64,000 bases of DNA, from the NCBI RefSeq assembly GCF_000716335.1, contig NZ_KL591015.1, positions 64,079-128,078 of the forward strand, given 5' to 3'. A program made the position numbers and the translations under genes. The notes under the pieces are model-generated. The model made no database searches, was not told the DNA's origin, and was given only the letters and a program-made list of their open reading frames with translations. Shown piece after piece: positions 29,599 through 38,700 of the stretch. Positions within the stretch are counted from its first letter, which is position 1. Each line of letters opens with the position of its first letter. The stretch is from Streptomyces sp. NRRL S-118 (GTDB lineage: Bacteria; Actinomycetota; Actinomycetes; Streptomycetales; Streptomycetaceae).

Positions 29599-32016
29599 AT
29601 GGCTTCGACGTCCACACCGCTCACCCTGCCCGTGCTGCCGCTCGACGGCGAGGTCGTCCTGCCGGGGATGGTGGTGCCCCTGGACCTGTCCGACAGCGAG
29701 GTGCGCGCCGCCGTGGAGGCGGCCCAGGCGGCGGCCCGCGCGGGTGGGGACGGCAAGGGCAAGCCGCAGGTGCTGCTGGTGCCGCGCATCGACGGGACGT
29801 ACGCCGGCACCGGCGTCCTCGGAACCGTGGAGCAGGTCGGCCGGCTCTCCGACGGCGACCCCGGCGCGCTCATCCGCGGCCGCCACCGCGTCAGGATCGG
29901 CGCCGGGACGACCGGCCCGGGCGCGGCCCTGTGGGTCGAGGGCTCCCGGGTCGAGGAGACGGTCCCCGACCCGCTGCCCGGCGCGGTCACCGAGCTGGTG
30001 AAGGAGTACAAGGCCCTCGCCACCAGCTGGCTGAAGAAGCGCGGCGCCTGGCAGGTCGTGGACCGCGTCCAGCAGATCGACGGCGTCGCCGCGCTCGCCG
30101 ACAACTCCGGCTACTCGCCCTTCCTGACCACCGCCCAGAAGGTCGAGCTGCTCGAGACCGATGACCCGGTCGCCCGGCTCAGGCTCGCCACCGAGCAGCT
30201 CCGCGACCACCTCGCCGAGCAGGATGTCGCCGAGTCCATCGCCAAGGACGTCCAGGAGGGCGTCGACAAGCAGCAGCGCGAGTTCCTGCTGCGCCGCCAG
30301 CTCGAAGCCGTGCGCAAGGAGCTGCGCGAGCTCAACGGCGACAAGGAGGGCGAGGAGTCCGACGACTACCGGGCCCGCGTCGAGGCCACCGACCTGCCGG
30401 ACAAGGTGCGGGAAGCCGCCTTCAAGGAGGTCGACAAGCTGGAGCGGTCCAGCGACCAGAACCCCGAGACGGCCTGGATCCGCACCTGGCTCGACACGGT
30501 CCTGGAGATGCCGTGGAGCGAGCGCACCGAGGACCGGTACGACATCAAGGGCGCCAGGGAGGTCCTCGACGCCGAGCACGCCGGGCTGGAGGACGTGAAG
30601 GAGCGCATCACCGAGTACCTGGCGGTGCGCAAGCGGCGCGCCGACCGCGGCCTGGGCGTCGTGGGCGGGCGGCGCGGCGGCGCGGTCCTCGCCCTGGTCG
30701 GCCCGCCCGGCGTCGGCAAGACGTCGCTCGGCGAGTCGGTCGCGCACGCGATGGGCCGTGCGTTCGTCCGGGTCGCCCTCGGCGGCGTACGCGACGAGGC
30801 GGAGATCCGGGGGCACCGGCGTACCTACGTGGGCGCGATGCCGGGGCGGATCGTACGGGCCATCAAGGAGGCCGGGTCCATGAACCCGGTGGTCCTGCTC
30901 GACGAGATCGACAAGGTCGGCTCCGACTTCCGGGGCGACCCGGCGGCGGCGCTCCTGGAAGTGCTCGACCCGGCGCAGAACCACACCTTCCGCGACCATT
31001 ACCTGGAGGTCGAACTCGACCTGTCGGACGTCGTCTTCCTCGCCACCGCCAACGTCCTGGAAGCCATCCCGGAGGCGCTGGCCGACCGTATGGAGATCGT
31101 CCGCCTGGACGGCTACACCGAGGACGAGAAGGTCGTCATCGCCCGCGACCACCTCGTGCCGCGCCAGCTGGAGCGCGCGGGCCTGGAGAGCGGCGAGGTG
31201 ACGCTCGACGAGTCGGCGCTGCGCAAGCTCGCGGGCGAGTACACGCGCGAGGCGGGCGTGCGCACCCTGGAGCGGTCCATCGCACGGCTGCTGCGGAAGG
31301 TCGCGGCCAAGCACGAACTGGGGGAGCGGGAGCTGCCGTTCACCATCACCGATGCCGACCTGCGCGGCCTCATCGGCCGGCCGCACCACGTGCCCGAGTC
31401 CGCCCAGGACCCGGCCGAGCGGCGCACCGCCGTGCCGGGCGTGGCGACCGGGCTCGCGGTCACCGGCGCGGGCGGGGACGTCCTGTTCGTCGAGGCGTCG
31501 CTGGCCGATCCGGAGACGGGCGCGGCGGGCCTGACCCTCACCGGCCAGCTCGGTGACGTGATGAAGGAGTCGGCGCAGATCGCGCTGAGCTTCCTGCGCT
31601 CGCACGGCGCCGAACTGGAGCTGCCGGTCACCGGACTGAAGGACCGGGGCGTGCACATCCACTTCCCGGCGGGCGCGGTCCCGAAGGACGGCCCGAGCGC
31701 CGGCATCACGATGACGACGGCGCTCGCGTCGCTGCTGAGCGGCCGCCTGGTCCGTACGGACGTGGCGATGACGGGCGAGGTGTCGCTGACGGGCCGCGTG
31801 CTGCCCATCGGCGGCGTCAAGCAGAAGCTGCTCGCCGCGCACCGCGCCGGGATCACGACGGTGATCATCCCGAAGCGGAACGAGGCCGACCTGGACGACG
31901 TCCCGGCCGAGATCCTGGAGAAGCTGGAGGTCCACCCGGTCACGGACGTCCGCCAGGTCCTGGAGCTCGCCCTGTCCCCGGCGACGGCGGAGGTCCCGGT
32001 CACGGCCGCGGCGTGA
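29599..32016 (+). CDS. lon: ATP-dependent Lon protease
   Basis: This is an 805-residue cytoplasmic AAA+ protease that degrades damaged and regulatory proteins. It has an N-terminal substrate-binding domain (about 1-300), then Walker A GPPGVGKTSLG (about 368), Walker B VVLLDEIDKVG and the sensor regions. The C-terminal protease domain carries Ser in PKDGPSAGITM (about 699) and Lys in GGVKQKLLAA (about 740), the Ser-Lys dyad. The ATG follows AAGGGGAG; an in-frame ATG 16 codons upstream would place the HspR operator inside the coding region and is less likely. It is heat-shock controlled (see the operator). Confidence 0.96.
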   Translation: MASTSTPLTLPVLPLDGEVVLPGMVVPLDLSDSEVRAAVEAAQAAARAGGDGKGKPQVLLVPRIDGTYAGTGVLGTVEQVGRLSDGDPGALIRGRHRVRIGAGTTGPGAALWVEGSRVEETVPDPLPGAVTELVKEYKALATSWLKKRGAWQVVDRVQQIDGVAALADNSGYSPFLTTAQKVELLETDDPVARLRLATEQLRDHLAEQDVAESIAKDVQEGVDKQQREFLLRRQLEAVRKELRELNGDKEGEESDDYRARVEATDLPDKVREAAFKEVDKLERSSDQNPETAWIRTWLDTVLEMPWSERTEDRYDIKGAREVLDAEHAGLEDVKERITEYLAVRKRRADRGLGVVGGRRGGAVLALVGPPGVGKTSLGESVAHAMGRAFVRVALGGVRDEAEIRGHRRTYVGAMPGRIVRAIKEAGSMNPVVLLDEIDKVGSDFRGDPAAALLEVLDPAQNHTFRDHYLEVELDLSDVVFLATANVLEAIPEALADRMEIVRLDGYTEDEKVVIARDHLVPRQLERAGLESGEVTLDESALRKLAGEYTREAGVRTLERSIARLLRKVAAKHELGERELPFTITDADLRGLIGRPHHVPESAQDPAERRTAVPGVATGLAVTGAGGDVLFVEASLADPETGAAGLTLTGQLGDVMKESAQIALSFLRSHGAELELPVTGLKDRGVHIHFPAGAVPKDGPSAGITMTTALASLLSGRLVRTDVAMTGEVSLTGRVLPIGGVKQKLLAAHRAGITTVIIPKRNEADLDDVPAEILEKLEVHPVTDVRQVLELALSPATAEVPVTAAA

Positions 32017-32022
32017 CGGCGA

Positions 32023-32043
32023 CCGGCCCCCTCGCGGGGCCGG
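32023..32043 (+). terminator. Terminator after lon
   Basis: CCGGCCCC-CTCGC-GGGGCCGG, an 8-bp perfect GC stem with a 5-nt loop, begins 7 nt after the stop codon. Confidence 0.7.
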
Positions 32044-32098
32044 GGCCAGGCCTCGGGGGCTCGGCCCGGTGGCCCGGATGCTCCAGGAAGGAGCCCCC

Positions 32099-32169
32099 GG
32101 GCCGCCGCCCGTCGCCCGCCGGGCGGCGCACAGCGCAAGCAGGTGGAGCGGACCGCCGGGCGGCGGCCC
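32099..32169. terminator. Long inverted repeat between lon and the biosynthetic cluster
   Basis: GGGCCGCCGCCCG (32099-32111) pairs perfectly with CGGGCGGCGGCCC (32157-32169) across a 45-nt loop that contains its own GC hairpin (CGCCC/GGGCG). It lies immediately beyond the last gene of the leftward cluster operon and could stop transcription in both directions. Confidence 0.5.
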
Positions 32170-32179
32170 GCTCCGGAGC

Positions 32180-33211
32180 TCAGCCCGTCGCCCCGGCCGC
32201 CGGCCAGTCCTGGGCCACGGAGCGCCACAGCGCCACGGTCGTCTCCTCCAGCTGGTCGAACCGCTTCGCCATCCGGGTCCGCACGGACGGCGCGGACGTC
32301 GCCTCGTAGCGCAGGGCGAGCACGCCCATGGCCTCCCAGTGACGCAGGGCCTCCTCGTGCACCGCGAGCGTGGCCTCCGAGGCGCCCGCGGCCCGCAGGG
32401 AGCGGCCCATCAGGGTGAGGCTGGGCACCGCGTACAGGACCGAGGCGTGGTGGAACAGGCGGCGGGCGCCGCGGGCGGCACGCTCACCGCCGGCGTCGAA
32501 GCACTCCTCGCACAGCTCCTGGTAGCGGCGAATCGCGCCCCGGAACCGGGGCTCGGCGAAGAAGCGCTCGGCCTGACGCGCCAGGGCGCCGCCCAGCCCC
32601 GCACCCGCGTCCGTACCGCCCTCGCCCGCCGCGGGCGCCGCGGTGCGGGAGTCCGACACGGCGTAGAAGAAGCCCATGGCGTCGTGGGCGTCGCTGCGGA
32701 TGCGGTCGGCCGCGGCCCGGCCGAGGTCGTCCAGCGTGAGGACGGCACGGCAGCTGAACGGCTTCATGTCCACGACGAGACTGTCGCGCACCTGCACATG
32801 GCCGTGGTCGGCCGTGATCGACTCGACCACGACGGCGTGCAGATAGGGCGCGTTGTCGCGGTACACCGCGGCGTAGCCGAGGTGCGCCGTGTTGACCCAC
32901 ACGATCACGCCGCCGAACTTCTCCAGCAGCGCGGCCAGTTGCGGCCCGGGTGCGCCGAAGTCCACCGGCTCCTTGTGCACGGTGAAGCCCGAGCGCGTCA
33001 TGCCCAGGGCACCGGCCTCCTCGACCGGGAAGATGTACTCCGGATAGCCGGACTCGTCGAGGCCCGCCTGGAAGAGGAACCCGTCGCCGCGCTCGAAGAC
33101 GACCTGTTCCTCGACGGGACGGCCGACCATCCCCGAGAGCACCGAGTAACTGCCCGTCAGGCAGTTGACCGCCGTGCCGTCGTACCGCTCCACGATGTGG
33201 CTGTCCGTCAT
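32180..33211 (-). CDS. BtrH-like acyltransferase (BtrH N-terminal + DUF4872-type domains)
   Basis: This 343-residue protein begins CLTGSYSVLSGMVGRP after a short lead, the Cys-containing start of BtrH_N, a papain-fold domain. In butirosin biosynthesis BtrH moves an acyl group from an acyl carrier protein to an amine. The second half (from about 180) is helical and resembles the DUF4872 partner domain. Cys17, His126 in APYLHAVVV and Asp149 in LVVDMKPFS are candidates for a catalytic triad. It is the last gene of the cluster operon, 5 nt after the DDAH-like gene. An acyl-ACP-dependent amide-forming role is inferred from the family and from nearby carrier proteins. Confidence 0.78.
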   Translation of the reverse strand: MTDSHIVERYDGTAVNCLTGSYSVLSGMVGRPVEEQVVFERGDGFLFQAGLDESGYPEYIFPVEEAGALGMTRSGFTVHKEPVDFGAPGPQLAALLEKFGGVIVWVNTAHLGYAAVYRDNAPYLHAVVVESITADHGHVQVRDSLVVDMKPFSCRAVLTLDDLGRAAADRIRSDAHDAMGFFYAVSDSRTAAPAAGEGGTDAGAGLGGALARQAERFFAEPRFRGAIRRYQELCEECFDAGGERAARGARRLFHHASVLYAVPSLTLMGRSLRAAGASEATLAVHEEALRHWEAMGVLALRYEATSAPSVRTRMAKRFDQLEETTVALWRSVAQDWPAAGATG

Positions 33212-33216
33212 CGCGT

Positions 33217-34056
33217 TCACCCCCGCAGTTCGAGCGTGCAGCACTTCACGCTGCCGCCTGCCTTGAGAAGTTCCGTCAGTTCCACGCCGATCGGCTCGAA
33301 GCCGCGGGCCGACAGCTGCGCGGCCAGCCCGGTGGCGGCCTTGGGCAGCAGGACGTGCCGGCCGTCCGAGAGCGCGTTCAGCCCGAACACGGCCGCGTCC
33401 TCGGCCGAGGCGAGCACGGCGTCGGGGAACAGCTCGCGCAGGACGGCCTGGCTGCCTTCGGAGAACGCGGCCGGGTAGTACATCACCTCGTCGTCCGAGA
33501 GCACCGACAGGGCGGTGTCCAGGTGGTAGTGCGACGGGTTGACGAGCTGGAGGGTGGTGACGGGCAGCCCGAAGAACTCCTGCGCCTCGAAGTGCGAGCG
33601 CTGGTCCGTGCGGAAGCCCGTCCCCGCCAGGATGCGCCGCCCGACGACCAGGTAGTCGCCCTCGCCCTCGTTGATGTGCTCGGGCCAGTACAGCTCCTCG
33701 TACCCCTGGCGCTGGAACCAGGCCAGGTAGGCCGGGCCCTCGGCGGTGCGCTCCGCGTGCCGGAAGCGCGCGCCGAACACCTTCCCGTCGACCACGGTCG
33801 CGCCGTTCGCCGCGAAGACCATGTCGGGCAGACCCTCCAGCGGGTCTATCTCGTGCACGGTGTGGCCGAGCTCCCGGTACAGGTCGCGCAGCCCTTCCCA
33901 CTGCCGCAGGGCGAGCGCCCCGTCCGTGGGCTTGCTGGGCTGCATCCACGGGTTGATGGAGTAGGTGACGTCGAAGTGGCGCGGGGGGCACATCAGGAAC
34001 CGGCGCGGGGTCGCCGTGCGGGTCCGTGACGGTGCGGCGGACTGATTCGTGGTCAT
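33217..34056 (-). CDS. Dimethylarginine dimethylaminohydrolase / amidinotransferase-superfamily protein
   Basis: This 279-residue protein has the guanidine-modifying alpha/beta propeller fold. It contains FAANGATVV, GEGDYLVVG, the catalytic His in SHYHLDTALSVL (about residue 178) and the catalytic Cys near the C-terminus in GGSVKCCTLEL (about residue 273). These enzymes hydrolyse (methyl)arginine to citrulline or act on other guanidines. Within the cluster it may make or remove a guanidino or ureido group, or may supply citrulline/ornithine. Its ATG overlaps the stop of the phosphopantetheinyl transferase gene. Substrate unknown. Confidence 0.85.
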   Translation of the reverse strand: MTTNQSAAPSRTRTATPRRFLMCPPRHFDVTYSINPWMQPSKPTDGALALRQWEGLRDLYRELGHTVHEIDPLEGLPDMVFAANGATVVDGKVFGARFRHAERTAEGPAYLAWFQRQGYEELYWPEHINEGEGDYLVVGRRILAGTGFRTDQRSHFEAQEFFGLPVTTLQLVNPSHYHLDTALSVLSDDEVMYYPAAFSEGSQAVLRELFPDAVLASAEDAAVFGLNALSDGRHVLLPKAATGLAAQLSARGFEPIGVELTELLKAGGSVKCCTLELRG

Positions 34057-34823
34057 CGGTACTGCTCCTGGTGAGGAAGTGGCAAAGGGGTGGTGCCGCC
34101 GCCGGATGCGGGCGGAGGGTCGAAGACGGGGTCGCCGCCGGGGCCGGGGGACGACGGCTCGCCGGTGGCCACGGCGGCCAGGAGGCGGCCGTCGGGGCTC
34201 GTCCAGTCGTGCAGCCGCAGCCCGGAGGTCGTCGCGGGGTCGGTGAGGTCCAGCCGGCGCAGCGTCCCCAGGGTCGCGGCCCCCACCTTCACCAGCGCCT
34301 CCTTGCGCACCCAGTGGCGGAGGAAGGCGGGCATGGGGTCGGGCGCGGCGCGGACGGCGGCGATCTCGGGCGGCGCCAGCACCCGGGCGAGGAGCCTGGC
34401 GTCCGGCGCGCCCGGGGGGACGGCCTCGACGTCGACGCCCACCGGGCCGGGGCCCGCGGCGGCCGCGACGACGCCCTCGGCGTGCGAGAGGCTGACGCCG
34501 GTGCCGGGCCGGCCGGGCAGGTACGGCCGCCCGTGGTCGTCGCCGCCGCAGTCCTCGCAGCGCTGGCCGATGACCAGGGACGACAGGGGCTCGCCGGTGG
34601 AGCGGGCCGCGCACAGCCGGACCAGGACGTGCGCCGCCAGGAAGTCGTCGCGGCGGGGCCCGGGGGCGAGACGGGCCGCCCGGGCCTCTTCGTACGGGGC
34701 CAGTCGCACCGCGTCGAGGAGGGGCAGGACGTCACGGGTGGGCCGGATCGCGACCTGGACCGTCGTCGGGCGCGTGACCGCGCCGGTGCCTGTACCGCGC
34801 ACGCGCGGCAGCCCCGTGAGCAC
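34053..34823 (-). CDS. 4'-phosphopantetheinyl transferase (Sfp-type)
   Basis: This is a 256-residue Sfp-like enzyme that converts apo carrier proteins to holo form using coenzyme A. The magnesium/CoA motifs VGVDVEAVPP (about 128-137) and WVRKEALVKVGAATLG (about 175-190) are both present, preceded by GVSLSHAEGVVAAA. The Pro/Gly tail after residue 235 is non-conserved. The GTG start has AGGGGGAACAA upstream. A dedicated transferase makes the cluster self-sufficient for its two stand-alone carrier proteins and the NRPS PCP domain. Confidence 0.92.
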   Translation of the reverse strand: MLTGLPRVRGTGTGAVTRPTTVQVAIRPTRDVLPLLDAVRLAPYEEARAARLAPGPRRDDFLAAHVLVRLCAARSTGEPLSSLVIGQRCEDCGGDDHGRPYLPGRPGTGVSLSHAEGVVAAAAGPGPVGVDVEAVPPGAPDARLLARVLAPPEIAAVRAAPDPMPAFLRHWVRKEALVKVGAATLGTLRRLDLTDPATTSGLRLHDWTSPDGRLLAAVATGEPSSPGPGGDPVFDPPPASGGGTTPLPLPHQEQYR

Positions 34824-34888
34824 TGCTTGTTCCCCCTCGTATGGCCGTCCGGGCCGGTCGTGTGGTCGTGAGTGGTGCCCGTGCCGGG

Positions 34889-35593
34889 TCAGTGGCCCAT
34901 GGCGACGCCCCCGTCGACCTGGAGGACGGTGCCGGTGACGTAGCCCGCGTCCTCGCCGGTCAGGTACGCCACGGCGCCGGCGACCTCCTCGGGGGCGGCC
35001 ATCCGGCCCATCGGCACCGTGGCGAGGAGGGACGTGCGCTCGGCCTCCGGCATCGCGGCCACCATGTCGGTGTCGGTGTAGCCGGGGGCCACGACGTTGA
35101 CCGTGATGCCGTGCCGGGCGACCTCCAGCGCGAGGGAGCGGCCGAAGCCGATGAGCCCGGCCTTGGAGGCCGCGTAGTTCGTCTGGCCCACCGCCCCGGA
35201 CAGCGCCACGGTCGAGGAGACCAGGACGATCCGCCCCCAGCGGGCGCGCATCATGCCGCGCAGGGCGGGCTTGACGGTGTGGAGGGTGCTGACGAGGTTG
35301 GTGTGCAGCGGTGCCTCGAAATCCTCCCGCGTCATCGACACGAACAGCCGGTCCCGGGTGATGCCCGCGTTGACGACGAGGACCTCCACCGGGCCGAGCT
35401 CCTCCTTCACCCGGGCGTAGGCGGCGGTCACCGCCTCGGGGTCGGTGACGTCGCACCGCACGCCGAACAGCCCCTCGGGGGGTTCGCCGGTGCGGTGGCT
35501 GACGGCGACCCGGTCACCGCGGTCGGCCAGCCGGCGGGCGACGGCCAGGCCGATGCCGCGGTTGCCGCCGAGTACCAGGGCAGTACGGGGCAT
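34889..35593 (-). CDS. 3-oxoacyl-ACP reductase (FabG-type SDR)
   Basis: This is a 234-residue short-chain dehydrogenase with cofactor loop LGGNRGIGLAVA (about 8-19), NAG in VNAGITRD, and the catalytic Ser of VLVSSTVAL with YAASK (Tyr at about 143, Lys at about 147). The length and motifs match FabG ketoreductases. In the cluster it should reduce beta-ketoacyl chains on the acyl carrier protein encoded in the opposite arm, as in type II reducing polyketide systems. The alternative is a housekeeping fatty-acid function, less likely in this context. Confidence 0.9.
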   Translation of the reverse strand: MPRTALVLGGNRGIGLAVARRLADRGDRVAVSHRTGEPPEGLFGVRCDVTDPEAVTAAYARVKEELGPVEVLVVNAGITRDRLFVSMTREDFEAPLHTNLVSTLHTVKPALRGMMRARWGRIVLVSSTVALSGAVGQTNYAASKAGLIGFGRSLALEVARHGITVNVVAPGYTDTDMVAAMPEAERTSLLATVPMGRMAAPEEVAGAVAYLTGEDAGYVTGTVLQVDGGVAMGH

Positions 35594-35674
35594 GAGAAGT
35601 CCTTCGTGCGGTGGGGCGGTACGAACGGCCGCCCGGTCGCGGCGGGACCGGACCGGGCGGTCCACGGAAAGGGG

Positions 35675-35760
35675 CGGTACGGGCCGTGCGGGTCGTGCGG
35701 TCGAGCGGGTCGTACAGGTCGAACGGGTCGTGCGGTCGGGCAGGTCGAGCACGCCGCGGC
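35675..35760. repeat. Imperfect tandem repeats upstream of fabG-like gene
   Basis: Six or so units of about 10-12 nt based on GGTCG(T/A)(G/A)C(G/A) and CGGGTCG recur in the gap between the NRPS stop and the ketoreductase start (173 bp in all). The array is non-coding, and no promoter was identified within it. Confidence 0.6.
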
Positions 35761-35766
35761 ACAGGG

Positions 35767-38700
35767 TCAGGACACGGAGCCGGACGCGTCCGGCGCGCGG
35801 AAGCGGGCCAGGGTCTTGGCCAGCAGGTCGCCGATCTCCTGGGCGGGCCGGGCGTCCATCATCTGCAGGTGGGAGCAGGCGATGCGGTGCTCCTCCACCC
35901 GACCGGCGACGTACGGCCGCCACGGGTCGCTGACGGAGTCGGTACGCCCGGGCTCCTCGGCGGCGGTGAAGTGCAGCACGTCCCCCTCGAACCGCCCGGG
36001 CCGGAAGAGGGAACGCACCCGGATGAGGTTCTCCACCACGCGCAGCAACCGGTCCTCGTCGGGCACGACCTGCCGTACGGCGGCGGTCTCGGTCTCGATG
36101 AGCCGCCGCTGCTCCCCGGGCTCGAGCTCCTCGTCGGTGCCGACCATCACCGTGTCCAGCATGGCCAGCAGCTGGACCTCCTCGCCCTCCGCCTGGAGGC
36201 GGGTGGCCAGGGCGTGGACGACCAGCCCGCCGAAGGACCAGCCGAGCAGCCGGTACGGGCCGTGCGGCTGCACGGACCGGATGTGCTCCAGGTAGTCCGC
36301 GGCCAGCTCGTCGAACGTGGCCGGCAGCTCCTCCTCGGCGCCGACACCCCGCGCCTGGAGGCCGTAGACCGGCTGGTCGGCGTCGAGCCGGCGCATCAGC
36401 GCCGCGTAGCTCCAGCCCAGGGCGAAGCCCGGGTGGACGCAGAACAGCGGCGGCTGGGAACCGGTGCGGCGCAGGGGCAGCAGGACACCGAAGTCACCGC
36501 CGGATCCGGCCCGGGCGCCGCGGCCCAGCCGCTGGGCCAGTCCCTGGACCGTCGGGGTCTCGAAGACGTCCCGGACGGTGAGCTCCGCCCCGGTCGCCTC
36601 GCGGATCCGGCGGACGAGGCGGATCGCCAGCAGCGAATGGCCGCCCAGGTCGAAGAAGCCGTCCGCCGCGGACACCTCCGCCACGCCGAGCATGTCGGCG
36701 AAGAGCGCGGCCAGGCTCCGCTCCTCGGGCGTCTCGGGCGGCCGGCCCGCGGACGTCCGGAACCCCGGGTCGGGGAGGCGGCCGCGGTCCAGCTTCCCGC
36801 TGGGCGACAGGGGCAGTTCGTCCAGCGTGACGACGGTGGGGACCATGTACTCGGGCAGGGCGCGCGCGGCCGCCGCGCGCAGCCGCGCCGGGTCGGGCAC
36901 GGCACCGGGCGCGGGTGTCACGTACCCCACGAGCCGGCGCTCGCCGAGGCCGTCCACGTGGACGACGACGACGGCCTGGGCGACCTCGGGCTGCCCGGCC
37001 AGCACGGCCTCGATCTCCCCGGGCTCCACGCGGAAGCCACGCAGCTTCACCTGGTCGTCGGCGCGGCCGAGGTACTCCAGCTGCCCGTCCGGGCGGCGCA
37101 GCACGACGTCGCCGGAGCGGTACAGGCGGCTGCCCGCGGCCCCGAACGGATCCGGTACGAACCTCTCCTCGGTCAGCTCCGGCCGGTTCAGGTAGCCCTG
37201 GGCGAGCCCCGCGCCGCCGATGTACAGCTCCCCGGGCACCCCGGTGGGCACGGGGCGCATCCGGTCGTCGAGGACGTACAGCCGGGTGTTGCGCAGCGGG
37301 CGGCCGATGGGCGGCGCGCCGTCGCCGCCGGGGTCGTCCGCGGCCGAGGAGCTGGCGTACACCGTGGCCTCGGTCGGGCCGTACGCGTTGACCAGCCGGG
37401 CCCCGGGCACGGCCGCGCGCAGCTGGGCGGCCACCCGCGGCGTCAGGGCCTCCCCGGCCAGGACGAGGTGCCCGGCGCGCAGGTCCGGCCCGCCGTCGGC
37501 GATCAGCCGGGCGAGGACGGAGGGCACCCCGCTCACCAGGGTCCCGTGCCAGCTGCCGCGTTCGCCGATCTCCAGCAGGTCCCGGACGACCTCGATGCTG
37601 CCGCCGTTGAGCAACGGGCCGAGGATCTCGAAGACGGAGACGTCGAAGTTCAGGGAGGTGGCGGCGAGGACCCGGTCCAGTCCGGCACCGAAGGTCTCCC
37701 CGGCCCAGGCCGCGAGGTTGACGACGTTGCGGTGGGTGACGACGACGCCCTTGGGGCGGCCGGTGGAGCCGGAGGTGTAGATCACGTAGGCGGTGCCGTC
37801 CGCCGGGACGTCGTGCCGGAAGGCGTCGTCGGGGAGCGCCTCGGCCCCGGCCCGAACCGCGGGGTCGTCCAGGACGAGGAGGGGCGGCGCCCCGTCGCCG
37901 GCGGGCAGGGCCCCGGCCACCGCCGAGGCGGTGACGACGAGGGCCGGCCGGGCGTCCTCCACCATGAAGGCCAGCCGGTCCGCCGGGTAGGCCGGATCGA
38001 GGGGGACGTACGCGGCGCCCGTCTTCAGCACGGCCAGCACCGCCACGACCATGTCCGCGCCCCGCGGCAGGGAGATGCCGACGAAGGTGCCCTCGCGCAC
38101 GCCGTGGGCGGTGAGCAGGCGGGCCAGCCGGCCGGACCGCGCGTCGAGCTCCCGGTAGGTGAGGCGGTCGCCGCCGTGCACGACGGCGGTGGCGCTCGCG
38201 TGCCGGCCGGCCTGCCGGGCGAACAGCGCCGGGATGCTGTCGTCGGACAGCGGGGCGGCGGTGTCGTTCCAGCCGTGCAGGACCCGGGCGCGTTCGCCGG
38301 CGTCCAGCAGCTCGAGGTCGCGCAGCGGCGTGGCGGGGTCGGCGGCGACGGCGCCCAGCAGGTTCGCCAGGTGGTCGGTGAGGGTGTGGACGGCGTCGGC
38401 GGCGAAGCGGCCGGTGTCGTACTCGGCGTACACCCACGCGTCCTCGTCGCCCTCGACGAAGGTCAGCATCAGCTCGAACGCGGCCGTCGCGTTGGCGACG
38501 GGCAGGCGCTCGACGAGGACACCGGCCCGGGTGGCGGGAGCGGGGTCGGCCGTGACGTGGTTCAGACCCAGCTGGAAGACGGGCTGGCGGCCCGGCGACC
38601 GGGGCGGGTTGAGGTCCTGCACGAGTTCGTGGAAGGGCACGCTGTTGTGGCGCATGGCCTGCAGGGTGCGGCCCTGGACCCGGCCCAGCAGCGGCAGGAA

